A DNA stretch of 64,000 nucleotides, taken from the NCBI RefSeq assembly GCF_009857605.1, contig NZ_WWCT01000019.1, positions 1 to 64,000 on the forward strand, written 5' to 3'. A program made the position numbers and the translations under genes. This DNA is from Duganella levis. Its GTDB lineage: Bacteria > Pseudomonadota > Gammaproteobacteria > Burkholderiales > Burkholderiaceae_D. This document shows, in pieces, positions 9,174-17,906 of this stretch; position 1 is the first letter of the stretch; every line of letters starts with the position of its first letter. The notes beneath the pieces are model-generated. The model made no database searches. It saw only the letters and a program-made list of their open reading frames with translations, and had not been told where the DNA came from.

Positions 9174-10442
9174 TCAGTCGGCGCCGGTATGCTTCATTGA
9201 TTCCTGCGCCCACTGGAACGCAGCCTGCCCCACACCGGGCAGGCTGTCGATATCCAGCCCCAGCTCCCCCGCAATCGCCAGCGCCTGCTCCACCTTATCG
9301 CGCTGCAGCAGCAACACCATCGTCAGATACGGGCCATAGACGCCCTCATTCCCCAGCAACACCTCGCGGATATCATCCGACAGATGCATCTTGCCGACCA
9401 GATTGGCCATCGGCACACCCAGCAGCACATCAAACAGCGACAGCAAGCCCACCAGGAACAGCTCATCGCGCCTGGCCTGCGGCAGCTTGCTGCACGTCTC
9501 CAGGAAACGCGCGCGCGTCAGCGCCACCTCCAGCAGCGACTCGTCGCGCTCCTTGTTGGCGCCGCCACCCAGGCGGAACATCGACACCGTCAAACCGCGA
9601 TACAGCTGATTCCGTCCCAGCACCATGAACGCCTGCTGCAAGCTGGTCACCTTGGTGGCCTGCCCATTGACCGGCGCATTGGCCCATTGCAGCACCTGAT
9701 ACGTCATGCCCGGATCGCGCTTGGCCACCTCGATCATGGCCGGCAGCTCGGCGTCCGTGCGCAGCAGGTTGAGCAGCTCGATCGACGTCATGCGGCTCTG
9801 GTCGATCCGCGCATCCGGATCGACATGGTCGGCGGTGGTCAGGAACAGCCCCATGAAATAGCTGGCGCCCCACGACAAACACATGCGCTGCTCTTCCCAC
9901 GTATCCACTCCGTCCACCATTAGCTTCAGGTTGGGATGGCGCAGATGAAGCTGTTTGCACAGCGTCTGGAATTCCGCCAGCGGATGTTCATGCAACGACA
10001 GCACCGCCAGATCGGCCTGGGACAGCAAGGCGGCCTCCTCTTCCTTCAACGAGATGCCAGACAGCGCGATCTGGCTGCCAGCGGCGCGCAGTGCGGCGAC
10101 CGCGTCGGCCGCCAGATGGTCCAGCAGGAAAATGGTGTGCGGCGCGACCAGCGGCAGATGCAGTCCGGCCGACACGGCCTCCGCGCTGATCGGCACCAGC
10201 GCCAGGCGCGACTGTGCGAACCCCGGCACCTGGGCGGCCACCAGCGCGTCCAGCATGGCCGGCTCGGGCAGCGCGGCGCCGAAGCGGTAGCCGCTCAGGC
10301 GCTGGCGTTTGTCAACGATTTCGGTACGGGTGATCAGGGCTGCGGTCTCATCGGACGGGCTTGCGTCCGCAACGGCGGCGGCCGGAGTAGCAGGGGATGC
10401 GACAGGTTCAGGCTTCGACTTCAGAAACGATAAAAATCCCAC
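9174..10442 (-). CDS. EAL/HDOD domain signalling protein
   Basis: This 422-residue cytoplasmic protein has an Ala/Pro-rich N-terminal linker, a degenerate EAL-like region (about residues 35-200, with VDKRQRLSGYRF and a DGVDTWEE stretch, but no ELL/EAL signature), and a C-terminal HDOD domain (about 210-400). Proteins with this layout act as signalling or scaffold proteins in motility and c-di-GMP networks and usually lack phosphodiesterase activity. It is convergent with the carboxypeptidase gene and divergent from the aldo/keto reductase. Confidence 0.85.
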   Translation of the reverse strand: MGFLSFLKSKPEPVASPATPAAAVADASPSDETAALITRTEIVDKRQRLSGYRFGAALPEPAMLDALVAAQVPGFAQSRLALVPISAEAVSAGLHLPLVAPHTIFLLDHLAADAVAALRAAGSQIALSGISLKEEEAALLSQADLAVLSLHEHPLAEFQTLCKQLHLRHPNLKLMVDGVDTWEEQRMCLSWGASYFMGLFLTTADHVDPDARIDQSRMTSIELLNLLRTDAELPAMIEVAKRDPGMTYQVLQWANAPVNGQATKVTSLQQAFMVLGRNQLYRGLTVSMFRLGGGANKERDESLLEVALTRARFLETCSKLPQARRDELFLVGLLSLFDVLLGVPMANLVGKMHLSDDIREVLLGNEGVYGPYLTMVLLLQRDKVEQALAIAGELGLDIDSLPGVGQAAFQWAQESMKHTGAD

Positions 10443-10523
10443 GTTGATCTCTCCGGTTCGGTCTGGCAGACCAGCCGATCATACTATAATTCTTGCCTCT
10501 CACTTAACCTTGGAAACCTTCCC

Positions 10524-11435
10524 ATGACCGATTTGTCCTGCCCTTCCCTCGTCACCTACCAAGGCGGCCTGACGCTGTCGCGCATCGTGGCCGGCATGTG
10601 GCGCATGAATGAATGGAACCTGACGCCGCAGCAGCGCGTCGAATGGATCGAGCAGGCGCTGGCCATGGGCGTGACCAGCTTCGACCACGCCGACATCTAC
10701 GGCGGCTACGGCGTCGAAGCCACTTTCGGCGAAGCGCTGGCCTTGCAGCCTTCGCTGCGCGACAAGATGCAGCTGGTCAGCAAATGCGGCATCAAGCTGA
10801 TTTCCGACGCCCGTCCCGAGCACACCATCCAGCACTATGACACCAGCGCCAGCCACATCATTGCCTCGGCCGAAAACTCGCTGCGCCAGCTGCGCACCGA
10901 CCACCTGGACCTGCTGCTGATCCACCGTCCCGACCCGCTGATGAATTTTGATGAAGTCGCCGCCGCCTTCGAGCGCCTGCGCCAGGACGGCAAGGTCAAG
11001 CACTTCGGCGTGTCCAACTTCAGCCGCCACCAGTTCGAAAGCCTGAACCGCCGCATCGCGCTGGCCACCAACCAGGTGGAATTCTCGCCGCTGTGTGTGG
11101 CGCCGATGTTCGACGAAACCTTCGACGGCCTGCAAGACCTGGGCGTGGCGCCGATGATCTGGTCGCCATTGGCCGGCGGCCGCCTGTTCAGCAGCGATGA
11201 CGCCGCCGGCGTGCGCGTGCGCGCAGTGATCCAGAAGGTGGCCGACGAGCTGCAACGCCCGTTCGGCAGCGTGGTGTTTGCGTGGATTATGCAGCTGCCG
11301 AGCCGTCCGGTGCCGTTGACCGGTTCCGGCCGTATCGCTGCGGTGAAAGAAGCGGTGGAAGCGACCCAGTTCAGCTTGAGCCGCAGCCAGTGGTTTGAAA
11401 TCCTGCGCGCGGCCCGTGGCCACGAAGTGGCTTAA
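10524..11435 (+). CDS. aldo/keto reductase (YdhF-like)
   Basis: This 303-residue cytoplasmic NADPH-dependent oxidoreductase has the catalytic tetrad in context: Asp and Tyr in DHADIYGGY, Lys in QLVSKCGIK and His in LLLIHRPDPL. The NADPH-binding end includes PLTGSGRIAAVKEA. The substrate is unknown. The stop codon directly abuts the end of convergent pssA (11435/11436). Confidence 0.93.
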   Translation: MTDLSCPSLVTYQGGLTLSRIVAGMWRMNEWNLTPQQRVEWIEQALAMGVTSFDHADIYGGYGVEATFGEALALQPSLRDKMQLVSKCGIKLISDARPEHTIQHYDTSASHIIASAENSLRQLRTDHLDLLLIHRPDPLMNFDEVAAAFERLRQDGKVKHFGVSNFSRHQFESLNRRIALATNQVEFSPLCVAPMFDETFDGLQDLGVAPMIWSPLAGGRLFSSDDAAGVRVRAVIQKVADELQRPFGSVVFAWIMQLPSRPVPLTGSGRIAAVKEAVEATQFSLSRSQWFEILRAARGHEVA

Positions 11436-12194
11436 TTACTCATCGTCGTACACGACCGGTGGGGCGATGCCCGTCCAGCCGGTCTTCCACGCCGCATTCA
11501 GCGCCAGCGTGAACACAATGTAGACCGCGAAGAACAGCACGAAGTACGCCGTCAGCAGCCAGGCCAGCAGGCCGAGGTTAATCAGCAGCACCACCAGCGC
11601 CGCCCAGCTCTTCTTCTGCTTGGAACTCGGGAAGCGCACGGTCGACACCATCAGGCTGCCGACCACGAACAGCAGCAATACCACCAGGCTGCCATGCAGC
11701 ACCGACGAGGCCGCATCCGGCCAGGCCACCACCACCGACGCCACGCACGCTGCGCCGGCCGTGATCGGCATGCCGACAAAATAGCGCGGATCGGTGCGGC
11801 CCACATTCACATTGAAGCGCGCCAGTCGCAGCGCGCCGCAGGCCACGAAGAAGAAGCTGGCGATGCCGCCCATGCGCAGCAGCGTCGGGTGGTCGGCGCC
11901 CAGCTGCTGGAAACCGTAGCAGTACAGCAGCAGGCCCGGCGCGCAGCCGAAGTTCATCACATCGGCGATCGAATCGAGCTGCATGCCGAAGTCGGACTGG
12001 GTATTGGTGGCGCGCGCCACCATGCCGTCCAGCGCATCGAACACGCCGGCCAGCACCAGCAATACGGCGGCCAGGCGGTAATCGCCGGCATCGCCGATAA
12101 AGGCATTGTCGACCGAGATGACGATGCTGCCGAAACCGCAGGCGATCGACATCAGCGTGACGATGCTGGGCAAGGCAAATTTGGCGCGCTGCAT
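11436..12194 (-). CDS. pssA: CDP-diacylglycerol--serine O-phosphatidyltransferase
   Basis: About 252 residues with several membrane helices. The CDP-alcohol phosphotransferase motif is intact (DALDGMVAR, then a run ending in GMQLDSIAD). The enzyme makes phosphatidylserine from CDP-diacylglycerol and serine in the inner membrane. The ATG at 12194 gives MQRAKFALPS. A TTG eight codons upstream (12218) is possible and has GGAATG before it. Neither start has a strong ribosome binding site, so the start is unresolved. Confidence 0.85.
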   Translation of the reverse strand: MQRAKFALPSIVTLMSIACGFGSIVISVDNAFIGDAGDYRLAAVLLVLAGVFDALDGMVARATNTQSDFGMQLDSIADVMNFGCAPGLLLYCYGFQQLGADHPTLLRMGGIASFFFVACGALRLARFNVNVGRTDPRYFVGMPITAGAACVASVVVAWPDAASSVLHGSLVVLLLFVVGSLMVSTVRFPSSKQKKSWAALVVLLINLGLLAWLLTAYFVLFFAVYIVFTLALNAAWKTGWTGIAPPVVYDDE

Positions 12195-12328
12195 GCGCTG
12201 ATGGTGTAGAGGCTTCAAAACAGGTGCATTCCAGAATAAACGACAAGCTTACCATTTTTAACATCGCTAACGCGTGCTGCGGTTTTGAAAACCGACATAG
12301 AATCAGCCGCAAGGCATAGGAGTTCATC

Positions 12329-13285
12329 ATGAAAAAATGGCGTCTGCGGCTGGCCGCATGGCTGGTTGCGTCCCTGCTGGCCGCCTGCGGCGGTGGCGGC
12401 GGCAGCGACAGCAATAACGTGAGCAGCGCCGCGACCACCGCGCCGCTCATGCTGGAGCCGGGCGCGCCTGCGATGACCGGCAACACCGCCATCGATGGCT
12501 TTAACTGGATCAACTTCCGGCGCGGGCAACTGGGCCTGTCGGTGCTGACGCGCAACAGCCAGATCACGGCGGCGGCGCAGGGCCATTCCGACTACCAGCG
12601 CATCAACAACACCATCACCCACGAGCAGACGGTTGGCCTGCCCGGCTTCACCGGCGTGGGCCTGGTCAACCGCCTGAACGCCGCCGGCTACACGCTGACC
12701 GACCGCACCTATGCCGCCGGCGAAGTGATCTCGGCCACCAGCAACCCATCCGGCGTCTACCAGGCAGAACAGCTGATCGCCGCCATCTACCATCGCTTCG
12801 TCATCTTCGAGCCGGTGTTCCGCGAACTGGGCACCGGCGGCGCCACGGCCAACGGCGGCACCACCTATTTCACCGCCGACTTCGCCGTGCGCGACACCTT
12901 CAGCGGACTGGGCGCCGGGCGCTTCGTCACCTATCCGCGCAACCAGCAGACCAACGTGCCGGTCAACTTCTTCAGCGATACCGAATCGCCCGACCCGGTG
13001 CCCAACCAGAATGAAGTCGGCTACCCGATCAGCCTGCACGCGGACAGCTACGGCCGCGTGCCCGGCACCGTAGTGGTACAAAGCTTCACGGTCGCACCGC
13101 GCGGGGCTGCGGCGCTGAGTACGCGCTTACTCAGCTACGCCGCCGGGACCACCGGGACCACCAGCACGGCCGCCGCCATCGTGCCGCTGGCGCCGCTAAA
13201 AAGCGCCACCGCCTACGACGTCAACTTCACCGGCACCGTGGGCGGCGTGGCCGTCAACACCAGCTGGTCGTTCAGCACCCAATAA
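12329..13285 (+). CDS. CAP-domain lipoprotein
   Basis: This 318-residue protein has a lipoprotein signal peptide ending in LLAAC at about residue 21, followed by a Gly/Ser-rich linker. A CAP/SCP-like domain follows (about 50-190, with WINFRRGQLGLSVL, GHSDYQRINNTITHEQ and YHRFVIFEP). The C-terminal half looks like an Ig-type beta domain ending in WSFSTQ. It is probably an exported surface protein of unknown role. It diverges from pssA, and its ATG follows TAGGAG. Confidence 0.85.
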   Translation: MKKWRLRLAAWLVASLLAACGGGGGSDSNNVSSAATTAPLMLEPGAPAMTGNTAIDGFNWINFRRGQLGLSVLTRNSQITAAAQGHSDYQRINNTITHEQTVGLPGFTGVGLVNRLNAAGYTLTDRTYAAGEVISATSNPSGVYQAEQLIAAIYHRFVIFEPVFRELGTGGATANGGTTYFTADFAVRDTFSGLGAGRFVTYPRNQQTNVPVNFFSDTESPDPVPNQNEVGYPISLHADSYGRVPGTVVVQSFTVAPRGAAALSTRLLSYAAGTTGTTSTAAAIVPLAPLKSATAYDVNFTGTVGGVAVNTSWSFSTQ

Positions 13286-13375
13286 AAGAAAGCAAGTGAT
13301 GTTGCATTTTTTTAACTGTGCAAACGACCGCGTCTGCTATCTTATGGGGTAATACCTTCAGCAGAGCCGCGCACG

Positions 13376-13996
13376 ATGACCTCAACCAGCCAGCCCCTGA
13401 CGCCGCCCGCAGCCGGCCATATCCTGCAAGTGGAAACCGGCTTGCAACAGCTGATGGGCGACCGCGACCTGTATCTGCAAATCCTGCGCCGCTTCCGCCA
13501 CCGCTATCCGGACAGCGGCTGCGACACCCGCAAGGCGCTCAACAGCGGCGAACCCGGTCACGCACAACGCATCGTCCACACGCTCAAGGGCGCGGCCGGC
13601 ATGATCGGCGCGCAACAGGTGTATCTGCTGGCGGCGCAGTTGGAAACGCTGTGCGCCGGCCCGGCCCAGGTGTGGTCGGCGCCGCTGGCGCAACTGGAGC
13701 AGGCGCTGCGCAGCCTGGTGACCGCGATCGACGAGGTGCTGGCCAGCGATCCGCAACAGATCCTGGCGGGCGAGCCGGTCGCCGCCGCTGTGGTGCCGGA
13801 GACGCGCATGCTGTTGCTGCATCTGGTGCGCCTGCTGGACGAAGGCGACGGCGCGGCCATCGACGTGCTGGAGCAGTCGGCGACGGTGCTGGCGGCGAGC
13901 CTGGGAGTGGAGGTATTTCAGGAAGTGACGGAAGCGGCGCACCAGTTCGATTTTGAAGCAGCGCAGGCCACCTTGCAGGCGGCAATGGCGGACTAG
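13376..13996 (+). CDS. Hpt domain protein
   Basis: This 206-residue protein has an N-terminal Hpt phosphotransfer domain with the phospho-acceptor histidine in RIVHTLKGAAGMIGA (about residue 64). The C-terminal half is helical without a recognised domain. It would relay phosphate between a hybrid kinase and a response regulator, but no partner lies next to it. Its last four bases overlap the convergent zinc-ribbon gene. Confidence 0.85.
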   Translation: MTSTSQPLTPPAAGHILQVETGLQQLMGDRDLYLQILRRFRHRYPDSGCDTRKALNSGEPGHAQRIVHTLKGAAGMIGAQQVYLLAAQLETLCAGPAQVWSAPLAQLEQALRSLVTAIDEVLASDPQQILAGEPVAAAVVPETRMLLLHLVRLLDEGDGAAIDVLEQSATVLAASLGVEVFQEVTEAAHQFDFEAAQATLQAAMAD

Positions 13997-14223
13997 CGGG
14001 TATATTCCTTTTCTTCGTCGAAGGCGTCGGCACATTCCTTGTCGCAAAAACGACGCACATTATCGAGCGGCTTTTCGCAGTACCAGCAGGCTCCCTTGGG
14101 CGGCAACATCTGGCGCGTGCGCGCCGGTGGTGCGGACGTGGCGGAAGAAGGCGGCGGCATGCCGGCCCCGTCGTCCGGGACGCTCTCTTGTATCGGTTCC
14201 ACGATCCCCTCCTTCCAGGCCAA
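13993..14223 (-). CDS. small zinc-ribbon-like protein
   Basis: This 76-residue protein has a disordered, Pro-rich first half and a C-terminal CxxC...CxxxC pattern (GACWYCEKPLDN, RFCDKECADAF). The pattern resembles the small zinc-binding proteins grouped near DUF2116. The four cysteines probably bind one zinc ion. It is convergent with the Hpt gene by a four-base overlap. The function is unknown. Confidence 0.7.
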   Translation of the reverse strand: MAWKEGIVEPIQESVPDDGAGMPPPSSATSAPPARTRQMLPPKGACWYCEKPLDNVRRFCDKECADAFDEEKEYTR

Positions 14224-14460
14224 GCTCAGGTAAGTTGCAAGATTACTTCAGCGGAATTGCCACAGATATGAGATTTCTCAACGGTTGCATGAAACCGCAT
14301 ATCCGTTTGCGACGATCAATAATAGCAGGTTACATGCGACGACCACATCTACCCCCAGCCCCAATATTTTCAATGAAAAATGGCGAGGCGATAGTACGGC
14401 AAGCCGCACGCCTGCCCGTATAATCGTGGCACGTTTATCATTCCTGTCAGGAAAGCACGC

Positions 14461-15429
14461 ATGTCAGATTCATCGCTTAGCCCGCTCCTGTCCGCGCGCG
14501 TGCTCGGACTGGCCCAGCTGGGATTGATCGTCCTCGACATCAACCAGCACATCGTCATGTGGAACCAGTGGATGGCCAGCCGCTCGGGCAAATCGGCGCA
14601 CCGCGTGCTGGGCCAGGACCTGTTCGACCTGTACGGCGAACTGCGCGGCCAGCGGCTGGAGCAGGCGGTACAGAGCGCAATGCAGAGCAACCTGCCGCAG
14701 CAATTATCGCCGGCGCTGAATCCGTCGCCGTTCCCGTTGTACCCGGCCGGCACCTGGGGCGGCGAACGGGTCGAACAGGCGGTGTCGGTAACGCCGTTCA
14801 ACGAAGGCAAGGAACGCTACTGCCTCATCGAAGTCAGCGACATCAGCACCATCGTCGGCCGCGAGCGCCAGTTGCGCAGCCAGGCCGAACAGCTGCGCGC
14901 GCAATCGTATGTCGACGGTTTGACCGGCATCGCCAACCGCCGCCACTTCGACGTCGCGCTCGACCGCGAACTGCGGCGCGCGCAGCGCAACGACGGCCAG
15001 CTGTCGCTGCTGCTGATGGACATCGACTCGTTCAAGGCCTACAACGACCACTTCGGCCACCAGCAAGGCGATGCCTGCCTGACCTTGGTGGCGGAAGCGT
15101 TTGCCGCCACCCTGCAACGGCCAGCCGACCTGGCGGCGCGCTACGGCGGCGAAGAATTCGGCGCCGTGCTGCCGGACACCAGCAGCGAACAGGCGGCGCT
15201 GGTGGCGGAAACCATCCGCGCCAAGATCGCCTCGCTCAGCATTAACCACTCGCCGGCGGCCACCCGGCCGCACGTCACCATGAGCATCGGCGTGGCCACC
15301 TTCGACAAAGACAAACTGGCCGACGCCGCCGCCATGCTGGCCGCCGCCGACAGCTGTTTGTACGCGGCCAAGAAAGCCGGCCGCGATTGTGTCATCGTCT
15401 ATCAACAACAACAGGAGAATGCAGCATGA
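14461..15429 (+). CDS. PAS-GGDEF diguanylate cyclase
   Basis: This 322-residue cytoplasmic enzyme has a PAS-like sensor (about residues 12-135), a short coiled linker, and a GGDEF domain (about 155-318) with active-site motif RYGGEEF. An inhibitory I-site RxxD (RPAD) lies five residues before GGEEF, so product inhibition by c-di-GMP is expected. Together with the EAL/HDOD gene at 9174 it suggests c-di-GMP signalling in this stretch. The stop overlaps the next gene (ATGA). Confidence 0.93.
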   Translation: MSDSSLSPLLSARVLGLAQLGLIVLDINQHIVMWNQWMASRSGKSAHRVLGQDLFDLYGELRGQRLEQAVQSAMQSNLPQQLSPALNPSPFPLYPAGTWGGERVEQAVSVTPFNEGKERYCLIEVSDISTIVGRERQLRSQAEQLRAQSYVDGLTGIANRRHFDVALDRELRRAQRNDGQLSLLLMDIDSFKAYNDHFGHQQGDACLTLVAEAFAATLQRPADLAARYGGEEFGAVLPDTSSEQAALVAETIRAKIASLSINHSPAATRPHVTMSIGVATFDKDKLADAAAMLAAADSCLYAAKKAGRDCVIVYQQQQENAA

Positions 15430-16361
15430 TGTTACGCAGTGCCCTTACCTTGGCGGCCGTGCTGGCCGCGCCGTATGCCCTCTCCGCACCGGCGGCCTGC
15501 ACCGGCAAAGCCCCATCCGGCGACCTGACGGCGACCCGCATCGCCGCCGCCAATTCGACCCGCACTGAACCGGGCTTGTACGAAGGCCCCGTGTGGATCA
15601 AAGACGCGCTGTACTTCTCCGACTTCACGTTTGGCCCGGGCTTCCCGTCGCGCATCATGAAGCTGGATGCCAGCGGCAAAGTCAGCGTGGCAATCGAGGA
15701 CAGCGGCAGCAACGGCCTGGCCACCGACGGTCACGGCAACATCATCGCCGCCACCCACAAGTGGAAATCGGTGTCGCTGTACACGCTGGACGGCAAGCGC
15801 AGCGACCTGGTCAGCAAGTTTGACGGCAACGTCTTCAACTCGCCGAACGACATGGCGATGGCGTCGGATGACACGCTCTACTTCAGCGATCCGGACTTCC
15901 AGCGCACCGCCGCGCCGGGCGGCCAGGACAAGACGCGCGTGTACCGCGTGGGCACCGACGGCAAGGTCACGGTGGTAGATGACACGCTGAAAAATCCGAA
16001 CGGCGTATCGCTGTCGCCGAAAGAAGACGTGCTGTACGTGAACGGCATGGTGGGCGAACACGGCGTGCTACGCGCCTATCCGATCGTCAACGGCGTGCCG
16101 CAGGCCGGCAAGGATCTTGTCGAGCAACTGGGTATTCCGGACGGCATGGCGGTGGACTGCTACGGCAACATCTACGTCAGCGAGCACACCGACAAGCGGC
16201 TGCGCGTCTTCACGCCGGCGGGCAAACAGATCGCCACCATCAAGGTCGACGCCAACGTCACCAACGCCGCCTTCGGTGGCGCCGACGGCAAGACCCTCTA
16301 CATCACCGGCGCCGGCGCGCTGTGGCAACTGAAACTGGACGTGACCGGTTCGCCATACTAA
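15426..16361 (+). CDS. SMP-30/gluconolactonase family exported protein
   Basis: About 311 residues, with a signal peptide (roughly residues 1-21). A six-bladed beta-propeller of the SMP-30/gluconolactonase type follows, with repeated blades such as GLYEGPVWIKDALYFSD, NGLATDGHGNI, SPNDMAMASDDTLYFSD and PDGMAVDCYGNIYVSEH. It is a probable periplasmic lactonase of unknown substrate. The ATG at 15426 overlaps the cyclase stop; the upstream in-frame start at 15387 lies inside the cyclase gene. Confidence 0.88.
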   Translation: MMLRSALTLAAVLAAPYALSAPAACTGKAPSGDLTATRIAAANSTRTEPGLYEGPVWIKDALYFSDFTFGPGFPSRIMKLDASGKVSVAIEDSGSNGLATDGHGNIIAATHKWKSVSLYTLDGKRSDLVSKFDGNVFNSPNDMAMASDDTLYFSDPDFQRTAAPGGQDKTRVYRVGTDGKVTVVDDTLKNPNGVSLSPKEDVLYVNGMVGEHGVLRAYPIVNGVPQAGKDLVEQLGIPDGMAVDCYGNIYVSEHTDKRLRVFTPAGKQIATIKVDANVTNAAFGGADGKTLYITGAGALWQLKLDVTGSPY

Positions 16362-16367
16362 ACCACT

Positions 16368-16455
16368 CCGGGGTCAGGTCCGGCACCTAGACACGAGCGC
16401 AACTGTAGCAGCCGCTAAAGTTGAGTTCGTGTCCGAATGCCGGACCTGACCCCGG
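16368..16455. repeat. 88-bp long inverted repeat, REP/MITE-like
   Basis: Arms 16368-16385 and 16438-16455 are perfect 18-base reverse complements beginning CCGGGGTCAGGTCC. Inside them lies a second, imperfect stem (GACACGAGCGCAACT against AGTTGAGTTCGTGTC). The core GGGGTCAGGTCC is related to the palindromes at 1956 and 9122. It lies between two convergent genes and could fold as one long hairpin. Confidence 0.85.
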
Positions 16456-16457
16456 GT

Positions 16458-17837
16458 TTATTTGCCGATACAGAAGCGGCTGAAGATGACGCCTAGCAGG
16501 TCGTCGGAGGAGAAGGCGCCGGTGATGCTCGACAGCTGAACTTGCGCCAGCCGCAGTTCTTCGGCGAACAGGTCCAGCGACTGGTCGTTCTGCGCGGCGT
16601 GCTCGCCGGCGCGGGCCAGGTGGGCGCCGGCATTTTTCAGGGCGATCAGGTGGCGTTCGCGCGCCAGGTACAGCGATTCGCCCGTCTGCTGCCAGCCGGC
16701 GATGCGCAGCAGTTCCTTGCGCAGCAAATCAATCCCGACGTGGTCGTGTGCCGACAGGTAGATGTGGGTGGCGTCTTCCATCACGTCCACCGCCGGCTTG
16801 TGGCCGGACAAATCAATCTTGTTCCAGATGCGCAGCACCGGCACGCCTTCCGGGAACGCGGCCATGATGTTTTCGTCGGCGCGCGACGGACCGTGGTCGG
16901 CGTCCAGCAGGTGCAGGATGACGTCAGCCTTGCCGATCTCGCCCCAGGTGCGTTCGATGCCGATGCGCTCCACCACGTCCACCGCTTCTTCCGGTGCGCG
17001 GATGCCGGCGGTGTCGATGATGTTCAGCGGGATGCCTTCGATCTGGATGGTTTCGGTCACCTTGTCGCGTGTGGTGCCGGCGATCGGCGTGACGATCGCC
17101 ACGTCATTACCCGCCAACGCATTCAGCAGCGATGATTTGCCGACGTTGGGCTGGCCGACCAGCACCACGTTCAGCCCTTCGCGCAGCAGCGCGCCTTGCG
17201 CCGCCTGCTTGAACACTTGCTCCAACGCGGTAACGATGCTCTTCAGTTGCCCACGCGCGTCGGATTTCTCCAGGAAGTCGATTTCTTCTTCCGGGAAATC
17301 CAGCGTGGCTTCCACCAGCATGCGCAGGTTGGTGACGCTGCCGACCAGCGTATTCACAGTTTTCGAGAACGCACCCGACAGCGATTGCGACGCCGATTTG
17401 GCCGCCGCTTCGGTCGAGGCGTCGATCAGGTCGGCCACCGCTTCGGCTTGCGCCAGGTCGAGCTTGTCATTGAGGTAGGCGCGGCGGGTAAATTCGCCCG
17501 GCTCGGCCAGCCGCAGGCCGAGGTCTTCGCCGGCTTCCAGCACGCGCGCCAGCAGCATTTGCAGCACGATCGGGCCGCCGTGGCCTTGCAGTTCCAGCAC
17601 GTCTTCCCCGGTGTACGAATTCGGTCCCTTGAACCAGATGGCGATGCCCTGGTCGATGATGCTGCCGTCGGCCTGCTTGAACGGGATGTAGGTGGCGTGG
17701 CGCGGCTTGAGCGCGTCGCCGCCGAACAGCGCGCCAATCAGCGCTTGCAGGTTTTTGCCGGAGGCGCGCACGACGCCGATGCCGCCGCGTCCTGGTGCAG
17801 TGGCGATGGCGGCGATAGGGGAAGAGTCGATGTTCAT
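16458..17837 (-). CDS. mnmE: tRNA uridine-5-carboxymethylaminomethyl modification GTPase MnmE
   Basis: 459 residues. An N-terminal folate-binding domain (DSSPIAAIATAPGRGGIGVVR) is followed by a helical domain split around a G domain with P-loop GQPNVGKSS and switch DTAGIR. The protein ends with the invariant CIGK, whose cysteine is needed for the reaction. With MnmG it modifies the wobble uridine of certain tRNAs. The ATG at 17837 gives the conserved MNIDSSPI start; the 14-residue upstream extension has no homologous look. Confidence 0.97.
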   Translation of the reverse strand: MNIDSSPIAAIATAPGRGGIGVVRASGKNLQALIGALFGGDALKPRHATYIPFKQADGSIIDQGIAIWFKGPNSYTGEDVLELQGHGGPIVLQMLLARVLEAGEDLGLRLAEPGEFTRRAYLNDKLDLAQAEAVADLIDASTEAAAKSASQSLSGAFSKTVNTLVGSVTNLRMLVEATLDFPEEEIDFLEKSDARGQLKSIVTALEQVFKQAAQGALLREGLNVVLVGQPNVGKSSLLNALAGNDVAIVTPIAGTTRDKVTETIQIEGIPLNIIDTAGIRAPEEAVDVVERIGIERTWGEIGKADVILHLLDADHGPSRADENIMAAFPEGVPVLRIWNKIDLSGHKPAVDVMEDATHIYLSAHDHVGIDLLRKELLRIAGWQQTGESLYLARERHLIALKNAGAHLARAGEHAAQNDQSLDLFAEELRLAQVQLSSITGAFSSDDLLGVIFSRFCIGK

Positions 17838-17860
17838 AAACGGATTGTAAGGTAAATAAA

Positions 17861-17887
17861 AAAAGCCCGCGATCAACACGGGCTTTT
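17861..17887 (-). terminator. rho-independent terminator after yidC
   Basis: Arms AAAAGCCCG (17861-17869) and CGGGCTTTT (17879-17887) pair perfectly. On the minus strand the second arm runs into a long T-run (about 17854-17864). It lies between the yidC stop and the mnmE start, so it should separate the two transcripts. Confidence 0.85.
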
Positions 17888-17906
17888 AGGCAACAGCTTG
17901 TGGCGC

